DNA of 64,000 nt. It comes from Phormidium tenue FACHB-886. GTDB taxonomy: Bacteria > Cyanobacteriota > Cyanobacteriia > Elainellales > Elainellaceae. The first letter of the stretch is position 1; each line of letters opens with the position of its first letter. The notes beneath the pieces were generated by a model. It did no database searches, was not told where the DNA came from, and saw only the letters and a list, made by a program, of their open reading frames with translations. A program made the position numbers and the translations under genes. Location: contig NZ_JACXWX010000020.1 of assembly GCF_014764505.1 (NCBI RefSeq), positions 1 to 64,000 of the forward strand, given 5' to 3'. Shown piece after piece: positions 9,827 through 16,510 of the stretch.

Positions 9827-10218
9827 ATTACTCAAAGATAGAGCCTCGATTGACCGATATCCGCATCAAGTTATTGCATTTGCATAAACTGTTGTTGGAT
9901 ACAGAGCGTATTCGTTACGAACAAGTGCGCGGACGGGTTTCTAAAGGTGAATTGCTGCAACTGGTAATCAATCACGATCAATTTGCCTGGTTGCATTACC
10001 TCTCAGAATTGATTGTACAAATTGATGAGTTAATCCACTCTGATGAGCCTGTCACCTCCGAGGTGATAACTGATCTCATTGCTGATGTTCAGATTCTACT
10101 CACACCTGATGAAGCTGGAAATGACTTTGCTATGAAGTATGATGCGGCGTTTCAACGCAACCCCGATGTGGTGTTAGCTCATGCTGATGTGGTCACACTG
10201 ATAGCGACTGAAGTTTAA
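9817..10218 (+). CDS. Conserved hypothetical protein, all-helical
   Basis: A 133-residue acidic, mostly helical protein: RLTDIRIKLLHLHKLLLDTE, then RIRYEQVRGRVSKGELLQLV, FAWLHYLSELIVQIDELIH and a C-terminal tail. The block RYE..RGRV....ELLQLV...FAWL..LS.LIV.IDEL is shared, as I recall, with small uncharacterised proteins of proteobacteria and cyanobacteria. No catalytic motif, signal peptide or membrane segment is visible. It is followed at once by a strong terminator-like hairpin, so it is probably monocistronic. Confidence 0.75.
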   Translation: MQSDYSKIEPRLTDIRIKLLHLHKLLLDTERIRYEQVRGRVSKGELLQLVINHDQFAWLHYLSELIVQIDELIHSDEPVTSEVITDLIADVQILLTPDEAGNDFAMKYDAAFQRNPDVVLAHADVVTLIATEV

Positions 10219-10229
10219 CGATAAATTGA

Positions 10230-10267
10230 GCAGTTCGTCCAGATTAAATTTAATCTGGACGAACTGC
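10230..10267 (+). terminator. Perfect 19-bp palindromic terminator
   Basis: The two 19-nt arms (10230-10248 and 10249-10267) are exact reverse complements with AAATTT at the centre, followed by TTTTA. It sits 11 bp after the stop at 10218 and fits a factor-independent terminator for that gene, although the stem is only moderately GC-rich. Confidence 0.75.
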
Positions 10268-10343
10268 TTTTATGCATTGTGTTTACCGAGTCGTAAGCAT
10301 TCGCGACGTGTTCAAGTATACTCTCAAACAAATCAGTGTGTCC

Positions 10344-10470
10344 GATTCTAACTTAAGTTATAACCAGCCTTCTACTCTGCGATCGCATAGCAACTCTATC
10401 AATTTGTACTGTAAAACTTTTAACTCGCTATAGACGACGACTCGAAGGCGATCTTCTATATTGAATTTAT
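10344..10470. repeat. 127-bp dispersed repeat, copy B, with 12-bp palindrome
   Basis: Second copy of the sequence at 6650-6776, same orientation, about 85% identical by hand count. The palindrome TAACTTAAGTTA is at 10349-10360. The copy ends 73 bp before the start codon at 10544. Conservation of the palindrome and of the core CAATTTGTACTGTAAAA, against scattered changes elsewhere, is what an operator plus promoter would look like. The rest of the 10219-10543 gap holds only the terminator. Confidence 0.75.
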
Positions 10471-10543
10471 GCAAATAGAGATGCAGTCAAGTGAATCGAG
10501 CAAGTGAATTGCAAGGTTTCCTGTCTGCTACGGATGTAGAAAG

Positions 10544-11101
10544 ATGAGCAACGATCGTAGCCAGGGTTCCTTACTTATCCCACCTTCAACCCAAGATTCG
10601 ATGCAAGGTGTGCTGAGTGCCAAGGTCGTGCTGGTGATGTATGGAGATTATCAAGGCTCCAGAAGTGCGGACGTTTACAAGTTGATTAAAGCGATCAAAC
10701 GAGAGCTTAGTGCTGCTTTTGGAGAAGATTATTTATGCTTCATCTTCCGTCATTTTCCACAAACACAGATTCATCCCCATGCTCAACGGGCAGCCCAAGC
10801 AGCCGTTGCTGCCGCCGCCCAAGGACAGTTTTGGTTAATGAGTGATACTTTATTTGACCATCAACAAAGGTTGGAGGACGGTTATCTTGTCGAGTACGCC
10901 AATGATCTAGGGCTTGACATTCCTCAATTTCTCAAAGAGTTGTCTAAACAAGTGCATGTCGATTGCATCAATGAAGATATTGAAGGCGGAATACAGAGTG
11001 GAGTGACGACTACTCCAGCCCTGTTTGTCAATGAAAGTCGGTATATCGGGCGATGGAACACGACGGAGTTGATGACTGCCATAATTGCTGCAAGTCATTA
11101 A
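10544..11101 (+). CDS. DsbA-like thioredoxin-fold protein lacking the CxxC motif
   Basis: A 185-residue protein with the DsbA/Thioredoxin_4 pattern: strand VVLVMYGDYQ, helix with ADVYKLIKAI, FIFRHFPQTQIHPHAQRAA, helical insert QFWLMSDTLFDHQQRL, and the cis-Pro loop TTTPALFVN followed by GRWNTTELM. In the family the strand is followed by CPxC (GDYQCPYC); here it is GDYQGSRSADVY, residues 34-45, with no cysteine at either position. It therefore cannot act as a thiol oxidoreductase by the standard mechanism. No signal peptide is visible, so it should be cytosolic. It is downstream of repeat copy B and upstream of the SDR gene. Confidence 0.85.
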   Translation: MSNDRSQGSLLIPPSTQDSMQGVLSAKVVLVMYGDYQGSRSADVYKLIKAIKRELSAAFGEDYLCFIFRHFPQTQIHPHAQRAAQAAVAAAAQGQFWLMSDTLFDHQQRLEDGYLVEYANDLGLDIPQFLKELSKQVHVDCINEDIEGGIQSGVTTTPALFVNESRYIGRWNTTELMTAIIAASH

Positions 11102-11303
11102 GTTCCCCGATCTTTGCTCTCAATTCATATCTGACTTGTCTATAAGTGCTGTAGGTTATCAAATTTTAATGGCTAGGATTTTGCTTGTTTCCTGAACAAA
11201 ATTGCCACTTTTTGAACCATGACAACAGTTACCATGCCAACAACTGAATTCTTTCGTATTGATTTAGTCAATTACAAATCGGTATTTCATTGAGGATAGT
11301 TCT

Positions 11304-11444
11304 ATGACGCATTCACTAGTACAAGGCAAGAATAATTCTGCGCATGAAGGTACACCTCAGACTGATTCTCTTCGAGACTCCTCAGTTAATCATGCCCTGA
11401 TTGCGATCGCACAACAAGTCACTGAACTGATGAAATTGAAATAG
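11304..11444 (+). CDS. Small 46-residue protein upstream of SDR
   Basis: Begins at ATG 11304, with GAGGA about 8 bp upstream, and ends at TAG 11442-11444, 10 bp before the SDR start. It encodes MTHSLVQGKNN at the start and ALIAIAQQVTELMKLK at the end: a polar, probably disordered front and one short amphipathic helix. The ribosome-binding site and tight spacing favour a real gene or leader peptide co-transcribed with the SDR. No family is recognised. Confidence 0.5.
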   Translation: MTHSLVQGKNNSAHEGTPQTDSLRDSSVNHALIAIAQQVTELMKLK

Positions 11445-11454
11445 GAAAAACAGA

Positions 11455-12210
11455 ATGATACTGCAAGATAAAGTGGCGTTAGTCACCGGAGGCACATCGG
11501 GAATTGGTCGTGCAACGGCGATCGCTTATGCCCAACAACAAGCAAAGGTGGTGGTGGTGGGTCGTCGAATGGATGAAGGTGAAGAAACTGTTCGATTGAT
11601 CAAGGAAGCTGGCAGAGAGGCGATTTTTGTGCAAGCAGATGTCACGAAAGAAGCCGATGTGAAAGCAATGGTTGATAAAGCGGTTGGCGTTTTTGGTCGG
11701 TTAGATATTGCCTTTAATAATGCCGGAACTGTCGGCGAAAATCCTTCACTGATTGAGCAAACAGAAGCGGAATACGATCGCATGATGAACGTCAATGTCA
11801 AAGGCGTTTGGTTGTCGATGAAGTATGAAATCGCTCAGATGTTGAAACAGGGAAGTGGTGCAATCGTCAATACGGCATCTGCGAATGGAGTAGTTGCACT
11901 TCCTAGCGTACCCCTCTACACCGCGAGTAAACATGCGGTAGTAGGCTTAACAAAAGCTGCTGCGCTCCAATATGCCAAAGCAGGTATTCGCATCAATGTC
12001 GTTGCACCAGCAGCAATCGAAACAGATATGTTTGAAGCAGCTACAGGTGGGCAGGATGAGGTCAAAGCTTACATAACAGGACTCCACCCGATCGGACGAA
12101 TTGGAACACCGCTTGAAGTTGCAAATGCAGTTCTGTTTTTATCATCTGACACGGCATCGTTCGTAACAGGTGAAACATTGATGGTAGATGGTGGGTTTGT
12201 AGCACAGTAG
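11455..12210 (+). CDS. Short-chain dehydrogenase/reductase (classical SDR)
   Basis: A 251-residue classical SDR, the standard length. The NAD(P)-binding motif TGGTSGIG is at residues 11-18, the adenine-ring motif NNAG follows, then the catalytic Ser in NTASANG and the YTASK pair (Tyr and Lys), and the C-terminal FLSSDTASFVTGETLMVDGG typical of the glucose 1-dehydrogenase/FabG-like group. The residues after the second beta strand, GRRMDEGEE, with Arg-Arg, hint at NADPH preference (inference). AGGAAAAAC precedes the ATG. Substrate unknown. Its sequence looks native in composition, unlike the GC-rich NTF2-like gene that follows. Confidence 0.93.
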   Translation: MILQDKVALVTGGTSGIGRATAIAYAQQQAKVVVVGRRMDEGEETVRLIKEAGREAIFVQADVTKEADVKAMVDKAVGVFGRLDIAFNNAGTVGENPSLIEQTEAEYDRMMNVNVKGVWLSMKYEIAQMLKQGSGAIVNTASANGVVALPSVPLYTASKHAVVGLTKAAALQYAKAGIRINVVAPAAIETDMFEAATGGQDEVKAYITGLHPIGRIGTPLEVANAVLFLSSDTASFVTGETLMVDGGFVAQ

Positions 12211-12319
12211 TCGAAAGGCAGTGCGAAATGTTTGATACAGCACTTCAAACGACTCACTAAAGCAACACTGAAATAGGTTCGCTAACTCCATCAGAAACTC
12301 CATAGGAATCTGCAAGAAG

Positions 12320-12346
12320 TTGAGTGTTGGAACTGACTACACTCAA
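12320..12346. promoter_or_regulatory. Inverted repeat, possible operator
   Basis: TTGAGTGT at 12320-12327 and its exact complement ACACTCAA at 12339-12346 are separated by 11 nt. This lies about 95 bp before the NTF2-like gene at 12440, in a 229-bp gap with no other signal. Size and spacing suit a dimeric regulator site. No regulator gene is adjacent. Confidence 0.3.
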
Positions 12347-12439
12347 GTGAACTAAGACAAAGAGGACTTAGGAGTTGATGATGATGTCCAAAGTGTTTTC
12401 TACCTCACCACCACAAAACTAAAGAAAGGAATCGTTACC

Positions 12440-12910
12440 ATGAGTACCCAACCGACCGAAGTGATCAAAGAGTTTCTGGCGAATACGGCAATCGAAAAGG
12501 TTGAGGCGGCTGCCCGACGGCTCGTCGCGGAGGACGCAACATACATTTCCCTGAATTTTGACAACCCTGAACTGAAGCAAATCTTGCCTTGGACGGGAAC
12601 CTCCAAAGGTCCCCAAGCGTTCATCGATACGTTCTCCCGGGTTGAGAAATGGTGGACGATCGAGGACTTCGCCGTTACCGCCCTCTTCGGTGAAGGCGAG
12701 AACGTTGCTGTGTTCGGCAGGTTCACGTACCGCTCGGTCTCGCTGAGCAAGGCGGTGACCTCACCGTTCTCGATCCACGCAAAGGTGCGCAACGGAAAGA
12801 TCGTGTACTTTCAGTTCATGGAGGATACTTTCGCGACCGCTCGCACTTTCAGCCAGAAGGGGACTTGGACCATCAAAATCGCTCCGAACCGGCCGGAGTT
12901 CGAGGTGTAA
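12440..12910 (+). CDS. NTF2-like / SnoaL-type protein, possible cassette gene
   Basis: A 156-residue protein of the SnoaL-like fold: VIKEFLANTAIEKVEAAARR, DATYISLNFDNPEL, GTSKGPQAFIDTFSRV, VFGRFTYRSVSLSKAV, and HAKVRNGKIVYFQFMEDTFA. GAAAGGAATCG precedes the ATG. The gene is clearly more GC-rich than the SDR before it. Its stop codon (12908-12910) is 14 bp before the R'' box of the first attC-like site, which is the spacing seen in integron gene cassettes. Such folds are common in cassette arrays. No reaction can be assigned. Confidence 0.85.
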   Translation: MSTQPTEVIKEFLANTAIEKVEAAARRLVAEDATYISLNFDNPELKQILPWTGTSKGPQAFIDTFSRVEKWWTIEDFAVTALFGEGENVAVFGRFTYRSVSLSKAVTSPFSIHAKVRNGKIVYFQFMEDTFATARTFSQKGTWTIKIAPNRPEFEV

Positions 12911-12924
12911 TAGCAGCCTACGAC

Positions 12925-13011
12925 GCCTAACCATGCGTTGCACCGGAACGCTACAATTTGGTCGGTTGAGTTTTCAAGGTTATCTGCGTCTGGTGAGCTT
13001 GGTCGTTAGAC
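12925..13011 (+). other. Candidate integron attC site 1
   Basis: Read directly: R'' GCCTAAC (12925-12931), 9-nt spacer, L'' CACCGGAACG (12941-12950), a variable centre, L' CGTCTGGTG (12987-12995), 9-nt spacer, R' GTTAGAC (13005-13011). L' pairs with L'' leaving one extra A in L'', and R'' pairs with R' with one mismatch. Unequal L arms with an extrahelical base and unpaired spacers between R and L boxes define attC. The site is 87 bp long and follows a gene stop by 14 bp. The site at 14058 has the same length and boxes. Inference: recombination site of a gene cassette. Confidence 0.7.
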
Positions 13012-13068
13012 TCCCTTATCTCATCAAATTAGAGTATTTGACGGATTCAATATAAATTGCTTCACTTT

Positions 13069-14067
13069 ATGTCCCCCAATTCTCGTCGTTCTGTAAGTCT
13101 GTTTCCCTGTCTAATCGCTCTACCTTTATCACTGCTATCTATGGGTTACACGACACAAGCCTCAACACCTGTCGAGGTTCACATTACAACGTTAACAGGC
13201 ACGCTCCATGGCACACAGATTATTCCAGCGTCTAATCTGCCAGAGCCAGCGGTGCTGATCATTGCGGGTTCTGGTCCGACCGATCGCAATGGAAACAATC
13301 CTCTAGCTGGGCAGAATAATAGCCTCAAACAACTAGCTGAAGGATTAGCGGGTCATGGCATTGCCTCGATCCGATATGACAAGCGCGGGATTGGAGAAAG
13401 CGCAGCCGCAGGACCTGAAGAAGCTGATTTGCGTTTCGATACCTATGTTGAAGATGCTGCACTTTGGATTCAGCAATTGCAGACAGATTCTCGTTTCTCA
13501 AGCATCACCGTAATTGGTCACAGCGAGGGCTCTTTGATTGGAATGCTGGCAATCCAAAAAACCGGAGCAGATGCTTTTGTATCAATCGCCGGAATTGCCC
13601 AAACTGCATCACAAGTTTTACAAGATCAACTGCGACCTAGATTGCCAGATGGATTATGGCAACAGAATGAGCAGATTCTTGCTGCTCTAGAGCAAGGGAA
13701 GAGAGTGACCTCTGTTCCACCAGAACTCAACGCGCTCTACAGATCGAGCATCCAACCCTACCTCATTTCCTGGTTTCGCTATACCCCTGCCCAAGAGATT
13801 AGGCGTCTCACTGTCCCTGTTCTAATTGTTCAAGGAACAACTGATATCCAAGTGTCTGTAAGGGAGGCGCAAGACCTGAAGAGGGCTAAGCCGGATGCGG
13901 AGCTTAGAATCATTGAGGGGATGAATCACGTCTTAAAAGCTGTTTCATTAGACCCTGAACAGCAAAATGCTTCCTATTCTGACCCAACGCTACCAGTTGT
14001 GCCTGAACTCGTTGAAGGGATAAGTCAATTTATTCATACCAGTGAGATGCGCCGTGAGTCTAACTAG
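13069..14067 (+). CDS. Secreted alpha/beta hydrolase (cassette gene)
   Basis: About 332 residues. The N-terminus (SLFPCLIALPLSLLSMGYTTQAS) is a signal peptide, so export is expected. The hydrolase core has the oxyanion strand VLIIAGSGPTDRNGNN, IASIRYDKRGIGES, the nucleophile elbow GHSEGS, an Asp after LIVQGTTDIQVS and the catalytic His in IIEGMNHVLK. This matches the uncharacterised serine-hydrolase group near the dienelactone hydrolases (COG1073-like). A TTG at 13057 is an alternative start. The gene fills the interval between two attC-like sites, and its TAG stop directly follows the R'' box of the second, so it looks like a mobile cassette of about 1.13 kb (13006-14138). Confidence 0.88.
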   Translation: MSPNSRRSVSLFPCLIALPLSLLSMGYTTQASTPVEVHITTLTGTLHGTQIIPASNLPEPAVLIIAGSGPTDRNGNNPLAGQNNSLKQLAEGLAGHGIASIRYDKRGIGESAAAGPEEADLRFDTYVEDAALWIQQLQTDSRFSSITVIGHSEGSLIGMLAIQKTGADAFVSIAGIAQTASQVLQDQLRPRLPDGLWQQNEQILAALEQGKRVTSVPPELNALYRSSIQPYLISWFRYTPAQEIRRLTVPVLIVQGTTDIQVSVREAQDLKRAKPDAELRIIEGMNHVLKAVSLDPEQQNASYSDPTLPVVPELVEGISQFIHTSEMRRESN

Positions 14068-14144
14068 TCACTGCACCGGAACGTGCCAAATTGATTGATT
14101 GAGTGGCAAAGGTTATTTGCGTCTGGTGAGCTTGGTCATTAGGC
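14058..14144 (+). other. Candidate integron attC site 2
   Basis: R'' GTCTAAC (14058-14064, overlapping the hydrolase stop), 9-nt spacer, L'' CACCGGAACG (14074-14083), centre, L' CGTCTGGTG (14120-14128), spacer, R' ATTAGGC (14138-14144). The length is again 87 bp. R'' matches the TTAGAC that opens this cassette at 13006 rather than the adjoining R' (TTAGGC). That is what cassette insertion predicts, because R'' and the 5' TTRRRC come from the same excised circle. R' has A in place of the usual G. Confidence 0.7.
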
Positions 14145-14268
14145 AGCGAGGGTGAAAAATAGACTTAATCGGAATTAAAAAAGCAATCAATTCTTAAACT
14201 GATTCCAAATCTTCTTGCAGATTGTTTGTCCATTGAGATATCGAGCACTTTATTACTGATAAGGTCCA

Positions 14269-14619
14269 ATGAAAAGAGAGTTAGCAATAAATTTTTTGTT
14301 CTCGCTTGTGGGCGGCGCAATGGTCTGGGCCTTGTCACCATCTTTATCCGGGCAGGTCGAACCGTGGGATGCGACAGGTTTTTATTATTCCGCAGCACTT
14401 CTTATTGTTGGCCTTACCGTTGGCCTTGCTCGGCCTAAACATGTTTGGTCGCACTATGCCGGTATTATTCTTGGTCAACTCACGTATATACTTTGTTTTC
14501 TGCCCGGCGGTCCGTTAATTCCTGTTGGAGTCGCTATTTTAGCGGCTTACTCCACAATCGCTTTAGCAGGAGCAGCAAGTGGGGCCTGGTTTCGTCGCGT
14601 CAGCCGGGGTGCGCGGTAA
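14269..14619 (+). CDS. Small integral membrane protein, possible third cassette gene
   Basis: A 116-residue protein with four predicted membrane segments (INFLFSLVGGAMVWALSPS, AALLIVGLTVGLA, YAGIILGQLTYILCFLPGG, VAILAAYSTIALAGAASGA) and a basic tail RRVSRGAR. No family is recognised. It begins 125 bp after the second attC-like site. The cassette would start TTAGGC at 14139, and a matching R''-like GCCTAAG occurs at 14628-14634, 9 bp after the stop. The L'' box expected next is not there; the IS110 element's non-coding end follows. Confidence 0.7.
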   Translation: MKRELAINFLFSLVGGAMVWALSPSLSGQVEPWDATGFYYSAALLIVGLTVGLARPKHVWSHYAGIILGQLTYILCFLPGGPLIPVGVAILAAYSTIALAGAASGAWFRRVSRGAR

Positions 14620-14627
14620 TTTTGCTG

Positions 14628-14634
14628 CCTAAGA
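14628..14634 (+). other. R''-like box of a possible third, truncated attC
   Basis: GCCTAAG, one base different from the R'' expected (GCCTAAC) for a cassette opening with TTAGGC. It lies 9 bp after the membrane-protein stop, as in the two complete sites. No L'', L' or R' boxes follow before the IS110 region. Seven bases are weak evidence on their own; only position and match to the cassette start make it worth noting. Confidence 0.3.
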
Positions 14635-14818
14635 TATTCCCTGAGCTTCACTGAGTCAAGTAAAAATGTAGAAACGCCCTTCCACCGTTACTGCTAGACT
14701 GATTACAAACACGGCGATCTACTGATTTTCATTCTGATTGCTTCAGCATTTCCAGAATTGAAAACCTAAATGGTATTTTGCTTTGTTATCGCAATCTACA
14801 AGATGACAAATATTGCGT

Positions 14819-16075
14819 TCATGCTTGTGAAGCGATTTTTTGTATGAGCGGCGAACCCTTCTGATGCAACGCAAGCAGATATTTGACTTCATCATACGGA
14901 ACTCGGTCTTGCCAGCAGCGAAACAGAATGCGAATCCACTTGAACGCCAACGCCCGAATCGCAGCTTGATGCGTCTTTCCAGCTTGTTTTTGGGCTTGAT
15001 AAAATGCCTTTGCCCAGACCGACGCTTTGCGAGATTCATTCGCCCACTCAATGAAGGTTTGTCTCAGAAATCTCGGTGCTCCCCAGCGCCAATGCACCCA
15101 GCACTTTTTCCCACTACGTTCTGTCACTGGCGCAATGCCCGCATACTGCAATAAGTCTTGGGCGCTCTGGTAACGAGTGCGGTCTTCCCCAAATGCCAGC
15201 AGTAATCGCGGCGCAAGGTTGCTTCCGGCATGAGGCAGAGCTGCAAAAATCGCGGCATCGGGTAGTTGATTGAACAAGCGATCGATTTCGCTTTCAAACT
15301 GACGTACCGATGTGAGCAAGCTACGAAGTTGACTGACCAATGCCTGTACCATCAATTGCGAAGATTCGACAATGGCAGGATCTTGCGTGAGCGGAATGCC
15401 GTTGCGTAAACACTCAATCCGACGAGCATTGCAGTCTTTGTAGCGAGAATGATGCTCACAGAAGAACTGCTGCAATTGTTCGTCACTGACTTGCTGCACC
15501 CTGCTCAAACTGGACCATTGGGTGAGAAAGTCACAGAACACTAGGGTATCACGATGCTCGAAACAATCAATCGCTTGCGGAAAGTAGCCTTTGAGAACAT
15601 CGACCAGTCGGTTGGTGGTGCGCCCGATGTCTTCAATTAGAGTGCGTCGCCATTCTACTAAGGCTTGCAGCTTTCTGAGATTCGGACTCGCAGGTTGCCA
15701 AGCCGTCAGTTTGTCATGGTGTTTCTGAAGCAATTCGACCTGGAGTTGTGCGTCAGTTGGGTCGTCTTTGGCACGACTCGGCGTAAAGGCTTGACGATAC
15801 TTGGAGACGGTTTGAGGATTGACCGGATAGAGAACGAGAAACTCATACTTGCATAGTGCATAGATTAATGGACCGCGTTTCTGTTCTAAGCAGATTGCGA
15901 TGGGCTGCCCACCATAGCGCATCCGCAGTTGCATTGCCCAAGCTTCAATCGCTTCTGGTCGAGCACCAATCACGCAATGTTCATGAGTCTGCGTCGCACA
16001 ATCATACAAACACACATCATGTTTTTGGTCTGCCCAATCCAAACCGATCAAAGCCGCGTAAGGAATTTCCGTCAT
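14819..16075 (-). CDS. IS110-family DEDD transposase
   Basis: About 418 residues, intact. The N-terminal RuvC-like DEDD domain shows the first acidic residue in LIGLDWADQKHD, the Glu in CLEQKRGP and the Asp pair in AKDDPTDAQL. The C-terminal Transposase_20 domain reads FAALPHAGSNLAPRLLLAFG, YAGIAPVTERSGK and RWGAPRFLRQTFIEW with the conserved Ser-containing loop. The ATG at 16075 is chosen over the one at 16108 because a GGAGG lies 10 bp upstream and family members begin close to this GLDWA motif. Recombines DNA through a guide-RNA-directed reaction in characterised members. Confidence 0.93.
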   Translation of the reverse strand: MTEIPYAALIGLDWADQKHDVCLYDCATQTHEHCVIGARPEAIEAWAMQLRMRYGGQPIAICLEQKRGPLIYALCKYEFLVLYPVNPQTVSKYRQAFTPSRAKDDPTDAQLQVELLQKHHDKLTAWQPASPNLRKLQALVEWRRTLIEDIGRTTNRLVDVLKGYFPQAIDCFEHRDTLVFCDFLTQWSSLSRVQQVSDEQLQQFFCEHHSRYKDCNARRIECLRNGIPLTQDPAIVESSQLMVQALVSQLRSLLTSVRQFESEIDRLFNQLPDAAIFAALPHAGSNLAPRLLLAFGEDRTRYQSAQDLLQYAGIAPVTERSGKKCWVHWRWGAPRFLRQTFIEWANESRKASVWAKAFYQAQKQAGKTHQAAIRALAFKWIRILFRCWQDRVPYDEVKYLLALHQKGSPLIQKIASQA

Positions 16076-16201
16076 CTGAGTCCACCTCCAAAACGAATGT
16101 GTCATCATGAGCTTGATTTCAATCCCAGTCGTCAGGCGAAAGCATTATGGCAGACATGAAAATCTGTCCCTGAGGATTCGTTCATTGAGGACTAGGGTGT
16201 G

Positions 16202-16266
16202 AGGTCAGTGCGGCAATATGTTAGGAGTCATCTAACTGTCGCCCGTTGCATAGTCGTCACTGACCT
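16202..16266 (-). ncRNA. Candidate structured (bridge-type) RNA of the IS110 element
   Basis: On the transposase-upstream side, AGGTCAGTG (16202-16210) and CACTGACCT (16258-16266) form a 9-bp outer stem. Inside, GGC (16212-16214) pairs with GCC (16241-16243) and GTTAG (16220-16224) with CTAAC (16232-16236), separated by unpaired internal loops. IS110 elements carry bridge RNAs with internal guide loops in this position. Whether this hairpin lies inside the element is not certain, because its end is not defined. Confidence 0.3.
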
Positions 16267-16321
16267 TTCCTATCTTCAGGGCAATTCCCATGACTCCGCT
16301 ACTGCCCTTGTCTACCCATAA

Positions 16322-16510
<189 letters not shown>

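Larger units (their letters stand above)
14690..16270 (-). mobile_element. IS110-family insertion sequence (ends approximate)
   Basis: A complete IS110-type transposase gene flanked by about 130-180 bp of non-coding sequence on each side. No terminal inverted repeats or target duplication are visible, as is usual for IS110. The ends are therefore estimates. It lies immediately beyond the last cassette-like gene. The side upstream of the transposase (16109-16270) contains structured inverted repeats suitable for a guide RNA. Confidence 0.65.

Noticed and set aside
12211-12319. Another attC-like site after the SDR stop
   Set aside because: No RYYYAAC near the stop and no CACCGG or CTGGTG boxes are present, so the SDR is not part of the cassette array.
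15665-16159. Plus-strand frames opposite the IS110 transposase
   Set aside because: The minus frame has all DEDD residues and the C-terminal domain; the plus frames are shadows.
16218-16245. GTTAG...CTAAC...CGTTGCA near 16220-16250 as another attC site
   Set aside because: It has R-like pieces, but no L''/L' pair with the CACCGGAACG/CGTCTGGTG boxes; the pairing is better explained as part of a local hairpin.
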